Shown here: positions 25,028-31,810 of the stretch, in pieces | Numbering within the stretch: position 1 is the stretch's first letter | Layout: each line of letters opens with the position of its first letter | Assembly (NCBI RefSeq): GCF_019904135.1 | Contig: NZ_JAIOGQ010000013.1 | Location: 59,698-123,697, forward strand | DNA from: Paenibacillus caui | GTDB taxonomy: Bacteria > Bacillota > Bacilli > Paenibacillales > Paenibacillaceae | Direction: 5' to 3' | DNA length: 64,000 bases | The notes under the pieces: generated by a model | What the model was told of the DNA's origin: nothing | What the model saw: only the letters and a program-made list of their open reading frames with translations | Databases searched by the model: none | Position numbers and translations under genes: made by a program

Positions 25028-25909
25028 TTAGCCGGCCTTGGTCCTGAATTCCATGGGACTGAGGCCGTTTAATTTCGCCTGCAAACGCTCGTTATTGTAA
25101 AAGTGGATGTAGGCATCAATGTCCTTCTTTAGCTCTTCAAACGTGCTGTATGTATGCAAATAATACTTCTCGCATTTCAGCGTTCCCCAAAAGGATTCCA
25201 TGGGCCCGTTATCAATGCATCTGCCGACACGGGACATGCTCGGGGTAATGCTTGCTGCCTTCAGTCGCCTCTTGAAGGCCAGCGAGGTGTACTGAAACCC
25301 TCGATCGCTGTGAAGCATGGGGGTGGTGTCTGGTGCGGCTTGGATCGCCTGGTTCAGTGTTTCAAATACAAGCTTGTTGTTGTTCGAATGCCCGAGCACG
25401 TAAGAAACAATGTTGTTGCCGTGGAGATCTAGTATGGCGCTGAGATACGCCTTCTGGCCATGTCCGTATTTGAGTTCCGTTATATCCGTTACCCACTTCT
25501 CATTTGGCGCTTCGGCGTGAAACTGGCGGTTTAACAGGTTCTCGGCAATATGTTGGGGAGTGGAACGTGCATATCGCTTTCTCTTCCTGCGAATGACCGA
25601 TTGGATGCCTGCCAGCTTCATCAGGCGAGTCACACGTTTGTGGTTAATCTGAATTTTGGTTTGACGACGCAAATGAAGGGTAAGCCGCCGGTAACCGTAA
25701 ATGCCTCCTACCTGCTCATGGAGGGCCAACATGGCATGTGTCAGCTGCTCGTTTGCTTGCTCACGCTGGCTAGGCTTGTGGTTTCGCCATTTGTAATAAC
25801 TTGACCGTGGCACCTGTGCAATGTCACAGAGCATTTGCAGGCTAAATCCCCGTTCCTCGTGAACCGATTGGATGGTCATGTATACATGCGCTTGTCGGTG
25901 CCCGCTCAA
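25028..25909 (-). CDS. IS3-family transposase OrfB (DDE integrase domain)
   Basis: Contains the HTH_21-type N-terminal region (MLCDIAQVPRSSYYKW) and an rve integrase core. The catalytic residues are Asp in WVTDITEL, Asp in HSDRGFQYTS and Glu in GPMESFWGTLKCE. Its independent start would be TTG overlapping the orfA stop. A -1 shift on AAAAAAG instead yields the OrfAB fusion (joining ..FLKK to VTGIAKEASLSGHR..), the real transposase in this family. Confidence 0.93.
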   Translation of the reverse strand: MSGHRQAHVYMTIQSVHEERGFSLQMLCDIAQVPRSSYYKWRNHKPSQREQANEQLTHAMLALHEQVGGIYGYRRLTLHLRRQTKIQINHKRVTRLMKLAGIQSVIRRKRKRYARSTPQHIAENLLNRQFHAEAPNEKWVTDITELKYGHGQKAYLSAILDLHGNNIVSYVLGHSNNNKLVFETLNQAIQAAPDTTPMLHSDRGFQYTSLAFKRRLKAASITPSMSRVGRCIDNGPMESFWGTLKCEKYYLHTYSTFEELKKDIDAYIHFYNNERLQAKLNGLSPMEFRTKAG

Positions 25910-26586
25910 ACTCGCCTCCTTTGCAATTCCTGTAACTTTTTTAAGAATGCATTCTCCGCTCTAAGCCGCTCATTTTCATACTCCAGCTTCTTCATGGCGA
26001 GCTTCTGCTGCTCGGCTTCGTTTAACTCTTCCGCTGCTTTCTTGCGTCCCCGGCCGTCCTGCAAAGCATCCTGTCCGCCATTCTCGTACTTCTTAACCCA
26101 CTGGTACACTTGATTGTAGGAGACTTGAAACTGATCCGCTGTCTTCCGGTAGTCGTGCTCATGCGCCACACAATAGAGCACGATATCGATTCGTTCCTGC
26201 CAAGTGGTAGACCGACCCTTTGTCATAGCTCTTGCTCCCTCGTTAACCGATTTAAAGCTGCTATGACCATTATACTTGTCGATCCAACTCTTGAGTTGAG
26301 TACGGCTTGCAATTTTGTATTTATCAATGATTTCATATTGTGAATACTGACCGGAGAGGTAATCCTGGACAGCTTGAAGCTTCAGTTCCGAGGGATAACG
26401 GTTATTACGAATGCGAATTTCCAATCCTTTCATTCCATACAACTCATACCGATGACGCCATTTCACTAGCGTGTTAACGCTGATGTTGTACTTTTGGGAG
26501 ACTTCCCCCCGAGTACCTTCACCGGCTTCTAGCTCTTCTATGATCGCTAATTTCTCAGCAGCGTTATATTCATTCTTTTTTGCCAA
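25906..26586 (-). CDS. IS3-family OrfA (HTH DNA-binding protein)
   Basis: The 226-residue protein has repeated helix-turn-helix units (LAIIEELEAGEGTRGEVSQK, then YRKTADQFQVSYNQVYQWVKKY) and a C-terminal leucine-rich coiled coil (NEAEQQKLAMKKLEYENERL) for dimerisation. The two or three HTH units and length are typical of IS150-group OrfA. It is the frame-0 product and the N-terminal part of OrfAB. Confidence 0.9.
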   Translation of the reverse strand: MAKKNEYNAAEKLAIIEELEAGEGTRGEVSQKYNISVNTLVKWRHRYELYGMKGLEIRIRNNRYPSELKLQAVQDYLSGQYSQYEIIDKYKIASRTQLKSWIDKYNGHSSFKSVNEGARAMTKGRSTTWQERIDIVLYCVAHEHDYRKTADQFQVSYNQVYQWVKKYENGGQDALQDGRGRKKAAEELNEAEQQKLAMKKLEYENERLRAENAFLKKLQELQRRRV

Positions 26587-26695
26587 AAAGAAAACTCCCC
26601 TTCAAGTAGCGGTTTATTTATTAAACCTGTCTACTTAAAGGGGAGCATATCAACACGGGCAGCCTTTGTTTTGGTTTTGTTAAGTAGGGAAAAAG

Positions 26696-26804
26696 GGGCG
26701 GAATTGTTCTGCAGAAGCGCAGCGTTCGCCTTTATCCTCAAATTTATACAACATAGAAGATTCAAAAAATTTGAGGATAACAGCGATCAGAGGAACAATC
26801 CGCC
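26696..26804. repeat. Long imperfect palindrome (~110 bp)
   Basis: GGCGGAATTGTTC at the left pairs with GAACAATCCGCC at the right (one bulged A), and an inner perfect 14-bp stem joins TTATCCTCAAATTT (26732-26745) to AAATTTGAGGATAA (26767-26780). The arms between the stems are imperfect. It lies outside the IS3 element, between its right end and a small gene. It could be an extragenic palindromic repeat, a MITE-like unit or an RNA hairpin. Confidence 0.6.
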
Positions 26805-26836
26805 TCAGGCGAAGCGGCCGGAGATGGATATACTGC

Positions 26837-27031
26837 TTATGATCCGCCCGTTCGGCGTCGCTGGTTGTTGGGTTTCTTGTTGTTTTGGCTTTTTAGCATT
26901 TTTGTAGTTTGGTTCCCAGCAGCAGACGGTTTGCCGTTCGCAGCCTGCTGCTGCTTTTTTTGCTGCAGCTTTTGCCGGACCGCTTCGGCCAGATCAATTT
27001 TTTTCGGCTGCCGGCTTTCGTTATCACTCAT
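26837..27031 (-). CDS. Small basic hypothetical protein
   Basis: A 64-residue, glutamine- and lysine-rich protein (IDLAEAVRQKLQQKKQQQA) with a basic disordered C terminus (NNKKPNNQRRRTGGS). A GAGGAGATG site lies about 8 nt ahead of the ATG, supporting translation. No membrane segment or domain is recognised. Confidence 0.65.
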   Translation of the reverse strand: MSDNESRQPKKIDLAEAVRQKLQQKKQQQAANGKPSAAGNQTTKMLKSQNNKKPNNQRRRTGGS

Positions 27032-27177
27032 ACGTTCATCTCCTCAGATAAGGGGCTGTCCTTATTTTAAACGTTTTTAAAGGGGCGGACAACGGGGAAA
27101 ATAGACATCAGCAAGAGTCTGATGCCAGAGGGGCAAGCGTCCTTGCCTGAGGGGTAATTTTAGACATGCATGACTCT

Positions 27178-28014
27178 TTAAGTTCTCAGTTCACTTGAAA
27201 AATGGCTCATAACTCTCGGCTTGCCTGGATCGCAGTTCGGGGCTTTCACTTCGGACACCCAAGATAGCTTCGTCAAATAATAGCATTCTTCTCTGGCCAT
27301 ATGATCGGCTAACAGCGGCATAAGCGTGCCCAAAATCTCCTGGGTGATCCTCAGTTCTTTCAGTTCATTCAGGAATTCTTCAAACAGCAGCATTTCTAGT
27401 TCCACCTCGCGGTTAAAGCGGTCCAGTCCCGGAAAATGCCTAAGCCCTGTTCTCGTAAAACCGGCCAACTCCACGGCTTTCAAATAAAACTCCTCAAAGT
27501 GCTTCTCGAAGCTCTCGGTCGTCTCTTTCGTTCTCTTCTCCAGCCAATCCAACCCGCCGTTGATACCCGCCGCATGACCGTAAGCGTCCTGGAGCCAGAC
27601 CAAATGGTGATGCAGCGCATCAGCCAGCGGCGGAATTTGTCCTGCTTGCAGGAACTTCATGACAGATAGCGCTTCTTCAGCCTCATTGACCATATGGTTC
27701 AGGAATGTAGGAGGCATATTGATGTCGATCTTCTCGCTAATGCGTCGCTTCAGCAAATGCAGGTTGAACGAGCGAAATTCCTGCGTTCTCTGATAGGCAG
27801 CCGAATTCAGGTTAACTATATAAGGCGCTGATAGCTCATTCCTTGCCGTTTCCAATAGACGGTCGAAGATATGAATAAACCTCTCTGCCTGCCGTATTTC
27901 CTCAATCTCATTGGAAGCAAGAGCTCCAAAAATAAACCTTGCGTGATCCCCCAATACCTGCATCCAAAAGCGGTTTTCAAACAGGGATGCTGCTTCGAAA
28001 CTCGAATATGCCAA
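27178..28014 (-). CDS. DUF2935 family helical protein
   Basis: The 278-residue, mostly helical protein carries the family pattern (FENRFWMQVLGDHARFIF, and LMPLLADHMAREECYYL near the C terminus). Repeated His/Glu positions in two four-helix units suggest a hemerythrin-like metal site; the function is unknown. Translation starts at TTG 28014, which has an AAGGAGG site 7 nt upstream. It is monocistronic. Confidence 0.8.
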   Translation of the reverse strand: MAYSSFEAASLFENRFWMQVLGDHARFIFGALASNEIEEIRQAERFIHIFDRLLETARNELSAPYIVNLNSAAYQRTQEFRSFNLHLLKRRISEKIDINMPPTFLNHMVNEAEEALSVMKFLQAGQIPPLADALHHHLVWLQDAYGHAAGINGGLDWLEKRTKETTESFEKHFEEFYLKAVELAGFTRTGLRHFPGLDRFNREVELEMLLFEEFLNELKELRITQEILGTLMPLLADHMAREECYYLTKLSWVSEVKAPNCDPGKPRVMSHFSSELRT

Positions 28015-28164
28015 TGTACTGCCTCCTTACGGATAAGAGATCCCTTCTTTAAATAAATTATGTGCGATCGCCCATAGGAGTGCGGCAAACCCGAGAATTT
28101 TGTTCAGCATCTCCAACCGAACCTCATTGACAAACAACCAAAAGGCTCGACGGATGCCGCCTAT

Positions 28165-28327
28165 CAGGGAGCCGGGCAAGGCGGCGGAGCGTATTACTCA
28201 CGTAGGCATCTACCTGGGCAACGGGCAAATGATGCATACTTACCCGGTTTCCACGGGCGGAGTACGAATCGATAATGTATCCGCCTCCTGGCAGCGCCGC
28301 TTATTGTTTGGCGGAAGCGTGCTCTAA
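28165..28327 (+). pseudogene. 3' remnant of an NlpC/P60 (C40) peptidase gene
   Basis: The frame encodes ITHVGIYLGNGQMMHTYP followed by SWQRRLLFGGSVL, the His-containing C-terminal half of an NlpC/P60 cell-wall endopeptidase domain. The catalytic Cys half and signal peptide are missing. The frame extends upstream with no homology and no good start, so it is a decayed fragment left beside a still intact terminator. Confidence 0.75.
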
Positions 28328-28329
28328 AG

Positions 28330-28367
28330 AAAAAGGTTCCTGTTCTAATATGAACGGGAACCTTTTT
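28330..28367 (+). terminator. Terminator of the former NlpC/P60 gene
   Basis: AAAAAGGTTCC plus GTTC pairs with GAAC plus GGGAACCTTTTT around a short AT loop, ending in five T. Confidence 0.8.
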
Positions 28368-28498
28368 GGCTACTAAAGAATTATAAGTTTCGGGGTCTTT
28401 CGGGGCCCGAAGCCAAGTAACCGAATCCGTATCGAAGTGAAAGCCCCGCTTTGCGGGGTTATTTACCTTCGCTACAGACAGGCTTCAGGACTGTGGTA

Positions 28499-28903
28499 TT
28501 ATGGATATGGGATATAGCCGGGGGCATATACCCATGCTGTGCCAAGCCAGGTGTAAATTTCCACCCATTCACCGACCTTTTTGCCTGTTGGTGTGACAGT
28601 CTGTGGTGCGAGAGCTCCCCAGGCCGTTCCTTTCGGCTCCTTGCAGAAGTAAGTGAATTTGCTGAGTACAAGCGGAGCTGGGGCAACAGTGATCAAATCA
28701 GAGACAATAATCGGTTCGTCAAATATGGGTGATCCGTTGTATGTAGCATATGTAGCAGTTGTAGCGGACACCACTTGACCTGTGACAACGTCACCTTCAG
28801 CCGCAGGCGTATCAGACGAGGCAGCAGTTGCTGCTGTAGCTGCCGTTGCGGCTATCGCTGCGCTTAAAGTAAGTGCAGCGGTAAGGGCTGTCATTTTTTT
28901 CAT
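28499..28903 (-). CDS. Small secreted protein with SH3-like C terminus
   Basis: A 134-residue product with a clear Sec signal (MKKMTALTAALTLSAAIAAT, then alanine-rich) and an extended C-terminal beta-rich part (GKKVGEWVEIYTWLGTAWVY) resembling bacterial SH3 domains that bind cell-wall material. ATG 28903 has an AAAGGAGG site upstream; an earlier in-frame ATG at 28942 lacks one. A CCCCG/CGGGG hairpin at 28444-28458 follows the gene. No named family recognised. Confidence 0.7.
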   Translation of the reverse strand: MKKMTALTAALTLSAAIAATAATAATAASSDTPAAEGDVVTGQVVSATTATYATYNGSPIFDEPIIVSDLITVAPAPLVLSKFTYFCKEPKGTAWGALAPQTVTPTGKKVGEWVEIYTWLGTAWVYAPGYIPYP

Positions 28904-29021
28904 AACAAAGTTCCTCCTTTGATTTAGGTTGATAGTTTGCATTATATAATAAACTCTATTGTAAACTTAAGAATCAGATTTAGCGAAAAAATTTTCCAAC
29001 AGCAAGATCATCGCCCTGTTT

Positions 29022-29639
29022 TTGCCTGCATTAATTTGGAAATGGAAAGGGGAAATCAAGATCAGAAAACGTTTATTATGGGGAATCCCCCTGTGCGTGC
29101 TGCTAGTCATTGTTATTGCGCTGGCAGGAATCTTGTATTATATGAAGCCGACGAAATCATTGAATCTGGATTATACGGATGTAAACTGGAAAGACAAGCT
29201 CGAAAGTATCCTGGAAACCAGGCGGCCGGTTATCACTTTAAACGAGGAAGAGATTAACAACCTGGCGAAGAAGAGAATCGTGGAGCATGCCGCTGAATCG
29301 GGATCGGAACTGGAGTTCAATATTGAGGGGGCTGATTTCCATATAAACGGTAATCAGCTTTCGGCTGATGTGATTGCGGGATGGGGATATCTGCGAGGGG
29401 AAGCAACTGTAATTTATTCCATGGCCTTCAGCGAGGGGATGCTGAAGCTTACGCCGGAATCGGTGCAGGTTCGGAACAAAACGATGTCTCCGTCCATGTT
29501 TGGGCTCAAGACAATTGAGGCTAAGCCGGGCCGTTATTTGCCAAGCGTCATTAAAGTCTCGGACATCGATTTTGGGGCAAATGAAATGAAAGTGACCCTT
29601 TCGGTGAACTGGTTCAAGCTTCCTTCGTTGATCTGGTGA
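29022..29639 (+). CDS. Membrane-anchored hypothetical protein (YpmS/DUF2140-like layout)
   Basis: An N-terminal hydrophobic helix (LLWGIPLCVLLVIVIALAGI) is followed by a roughly 150-residue extracellular beta-rich domain (VITLNEEEINNLAKKRI, then SVQVRNKTMSPSMFGLKTIE). The layout resembles YpmS-like proteins, but similarity is too weak to name it. There is no ATG before the membrane segment. A good AAGGGG site (29046-29051) stands 9 nt before an ATC codon at 29061, where ATG would be ideal; TTG 29022 is an alternative. A terminator follows. Confidence 0.6.
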   Translation: MPALIWKWKGEIKIRKRLLWGIPLCVLLVIVIALAGILYYMKPTKSLNLDYTDVNWKDKLESILETRRPVITLNEEEINNLAKKRIVEHAAESGSELEFNIEGADFHINGNQLSADVIAGWGYLRGEATVIYSMAFSEGMLKLTPESVQVRNKTMSPSMFGLKTIEAKPGRYLPSVIKVSDIDFGANEMKVTLSVNWFKLPSLIW

Positions 29640-29648
29640 TATTTTTCG

Positions 29649-29674
29649 GGTCCATTTCAACATGAAATGGGGCC
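29649..29674 (+). terminator. Terminator
   Basis: GGTCCATTTCA (29649-29659) pairs with TGAAATGGGGCC (29663-29674) and is followed by TTTATT. Confidence 0.7.
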
Positions 29675-29798
29675 TTTATTCATAAGTAAATGGTAAAGAC
29701 TACACGCCTTCAAGAGGCGGCCTGGAAGTCTGAAGAGTTGAAGGGCTGAAGGTCTGCGGGCTTGAAACCGCATGTTTTCAAGGGCTCGCAGGCGCTTT

Positions 29799-29824
29799 GT
29801 TTCGCGGAAAATAGGTTAGGGTAA
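29799..29824 (+). promoter_or_regulatory. Sigma-B-type promoter of the DUF948 gene
   Basis: GTTTCG (29799-29804), 14-bp spacer, GGGTAA (29819-29824), matching the Bacillus sigma-B pattern GTTTNN-N12-15-GGGTAW. A GGTTA...TAACC dyad overlaps the -10 region. Confidence 0.65.
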
Positions 29825-29868
29825 CTAGAAATTAACCTAAATATATAGCAAAGAAAGAGGGGAACGCT

Positions 29869-30363
29869 ATGTCATCATTAATCTGGCAGCTCAGTGTAGC
29901 GCTGATTGCAATTGCTTTTACCGGACTGGTCATTTATCTGGTCAAAACCTTGAAAGCGGCGGAAAAGTCGCTGAACAAAACCTCGCAGACGCTTCAGGAG
30001 GTCCAGAAGACGATTGATGAGCTGGGGTATGAGGTCAAACAGGTGCTCCGGCAGGCTACAGGAATTACAGAGGATGTACAACATAAGATGAAGCAGATCG
30101 ATCCCGTTCTCGAATCGGTCAAAAATGTCGGGGATGTGCTGAACGAAGTGTCGCTCGCTGCCAAGCAGGTTTCCACAACGCTTATAGAACGCATCAAAAA
30201 ACCGCAGGGCTCGCGGGGGCAGGCTGAACGCGCTGCCGTTGCGGCGGTCTCTTCCGACAGCGCTGTACAATCCGCTGCAGCCGCCAATCCGAAGCCCTCT
30301 TCAGCCAGCTGGGTGAAATGGGTGGATGTGGCCGCAGGGCTATGGCAAAAATATCGTTCATAA
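29869..30363 (+). CDS. DUF948 general-stress protein (YtxG-like)
   Basis: The 164-residue protein has an N-terminal membrane helix (SVALIAIAFTGLVIYLV), then a long amphipathic heptad region (KSLNKTSQTLQEVQKTIDEL) and a low-complexity Ala/Ser tail. DUF948 proteins such as B. subtilis YtxG belong to the sigma-B regulon with YtxH, and a YtxH-like gene occurs here at 40259. A sigma-B-like promoter precedes it, consistent with stress control by the SigB encoded 9 kb downstream. Confidence 0.8.
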   Translation: MSSLIWQLSVALIAIAFTGLVIYLVKTLKAAEKSLNKTSQTLQEVQKTIDELGYEVKQVLRQATGITEDVQHKMKQIDPVLESVKNVGDVLNEVSLAAKQVSTTLIERIKKPQGSRGQAERAAVAAVSSDSAVQSAAAANPKPSSASWVKWVDVAAGLWQKYRS

Positions 30364-30445
30364 TTTCAGAAATTCCTCTTAAAAAAGCCCGCTTTCCTGT
30401 TTCAGACGGGCCGCCACCCGGTTAATAGCCATTATTCAAATTATA

Positions 30446-30483
30446 GATAAGGAATGGAAGCTTCCATGCTTCCATTCCTTATC
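30446..30483 (+). terminator. Perfect 16-bp hairpin (probable terminator)
   Basis: GATAAGGAATGGAAGC (30446-30461) pairs exactly with 30468-30483 across a 6-nt loop. The downstream TGTGTTTTGG is only moderately T-rich. Confidence 0.6.
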
Positions 30484-30628
30484 TGTGTTTTGGATCATTT
30501 TTGAAACTTGTGTCATTTGAGGGGCGAAAAGGTATTATTTTGGCGAGTAAATTAGCTGAAGTGGTATAGTTATTACAAGAGTCTCAAGCGGAAGCTATAG
30601 AAGCGCGATAGCTTATAAGGAGAGGTTT

Positions 30629-31810
30629 ATGAGAATACTAATTGTAGATGACAATCCGACAAACTTGATTATTATCAGGGAAATATTAAAGAAAGAAAAT
30701 TACCGCAACGTTACTTCCGTATCCTCCGCGCATGAAATGCTGCTTGAACTTGGGGTTGGGGGTGGAGAAGATCTAGCCTCCCGGAAGCCTGCGGCTTCCC
30801 CCATCGATTTGATTCTTCTGGATATGATGATGCCTGAGATGGACGGCATTGAAGCATGCCGGATCGTTCAGCGCTATGAACACCTGAAAGATATCCCGAT
30901 TATTATGGTGACGGCCGTCGGAGATTCCAAGAAGCTTGCCGAAGCGCTTGATGCCGGGGCTGTAGACTATGTAACGAAGCCGATCAATAAAGTCGAGCTT
31001 ATGGCCCGCATCCGTCTGGCGCTCAGACTGAAGCAGGAGAAAGACTGGCATAAAGAACGCGATCAACGGATTCAGGAGGAATTAAAGCTGGCCGCACTCG
31101 TCCAAAATGCGGTATTGAGCTCCCCGATTACGGAACGGGAATTTGCGGTGGATGCTTTGTACAAGCCTTCTTTCGAGCTGGCCGGAGATTTATATGCCTG
31201 GTACCCGCTCGGCGAGGGCCGTTATGGCATTATTTTGCTGGATATGATGGGACACGGCATCTCATCGTCGCTGTTCTGCATGTTTATAGCTTCCGTGCTG
31301 AAAGATACGGTGAATACGTATGTCGATCCGGAGAAGGTGATTCAGGAGCTTAACCGCAGGTTCAGCCAGCTCCACATCGAGAATCGGCTCGTGCAGTATT
31401 ATTTTACCGCTATCTATATGGTGGTGGATACCAGGTTCAAGCGGATCGATTATGTAAACGCCGGACACCCGCCCGGACTGTTCTATCATGAAGACGGAAC
31501 TGTGGAACAGCTGTCGACTGTTTGCGCGCCCGTAGGGCTTTTTGACAAAATTGAGGTGACGCCAAGAACCTTGTCCTATGAAGGGGAGGGCCACATTGTG
31601 CTCTATACCGATGGGCTGCTGGAAGCTGTTGAGGGGGATCAGGACACCCAGATTGAATATTTGACAAACCGGCTCCGCGGCAGACACCGGATGGACAAGG
31701 AGGAGCTGAAACGGTTGTTTTTTGACGATAAGACCGTACAGGAACGTGAAGACGATAAATGCCTGGTATGGATATCGCTAAAAAAAGGGGAGTCGTCTCA
31801 TGAAAATTAG
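30629..31810 (+). CDS. Response-regulator-controlled PP2C phosphatase (RsbU/RsbP-like)
   Basis: The REC domain (residues 1-130) has acidic residues in ILIVDDNP, phosphoacceptor Asp in LILLDMMMPEMDG and Lys in YVTKPINK. A short coiled coil leads to a SpoIIE/PP2C domain (about 190-385) with metal-binding Asp in LAGDLYAW, DMMGHGISSSL and ILYTDGLLEA. Such REC-PP2C proteins dephosphorylate RsbV-type anti-anti-sigma factors, freeing sigma-B. An AAGGAGAGG site precedes the ATG. It overlaps the next gene by 11 bp, so it is translated with the hybrid kinase that probably feeds its receiver. Confidence 0.92.
   Translation: MRILIVDDNPTNLIIIREILKKENYRNVTSVSSAHEMLLELGVGGGEDLASRKPAASPIDLILLDMMMPEMDGIEACRIVQRYEHLKDIPIIMVTAVGDSKKLAEALDAGAVDYVTKPINKVELMARIRLALRLKQEKDWHKERDQRIQEELKLAALVQNAVLSSPITEREFAVDALYKPSFELAGDLYAWYPLGEGRYGIILLDMMGHGISSSLFCMFIASVLKDTVNTYVDPEKVIQELNRRFSQLHIENRLVQYYFTAIYMVVDTRFKRIDYVNAGHPPGLFYHEDGTVEQLSTVCAPVGLFDKIEVTPRTLSYEGEGHIVLYTDGLLEAVEGDQDTQIEYLTNRLRGRHRMDKEELKRLFFDDKTVQEREDDKCLVWISLKKGESSHEN

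Larger units (their letters stand above)
24984..26652 (-). mobile_element. IS3-family (IS150-group) insertion sequence, complete
   Basis: The imperfect terminal inverted repeats are TGA...TGC.CCCC..AAGTAGACAG: the left end reads inward from 24984 and the right end inward from 26652. A 3-bp direct repeat ACA flanks them (24981-24983 and 26653-26655), as expected of an IS3-type target duplication. It encodes orfA and orfB on the minus strand with an A6G slippery site at 25936-25942. All catalytic residues are intact, so the element is probably recent and may be active. Confidence 0.93.
24970..26674 (+). terminator. ABC-F terminator split by the IS3 element
   Basis: The left flank AAGGCTGCCC (24970-24979) and right flank GGGCAGCCTT (26657-26666) are perfect inverted complements. 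Removing the element and one target copy leaves a 10-bp stem with a 5-nt loop followed by TGTTTTGGTTTT, a standard intrinsic terminator 27 bp after the ABC-F stop codon. Confidence 0.85.

Noticed and set aside
28440..28460. CCCCG-ctttg-CGGGG hairpin as a strong terminator
   Set aside because: The stem is short and no T-run follows on either strand; it may assist the small secreted gene but cannot be called firmly.
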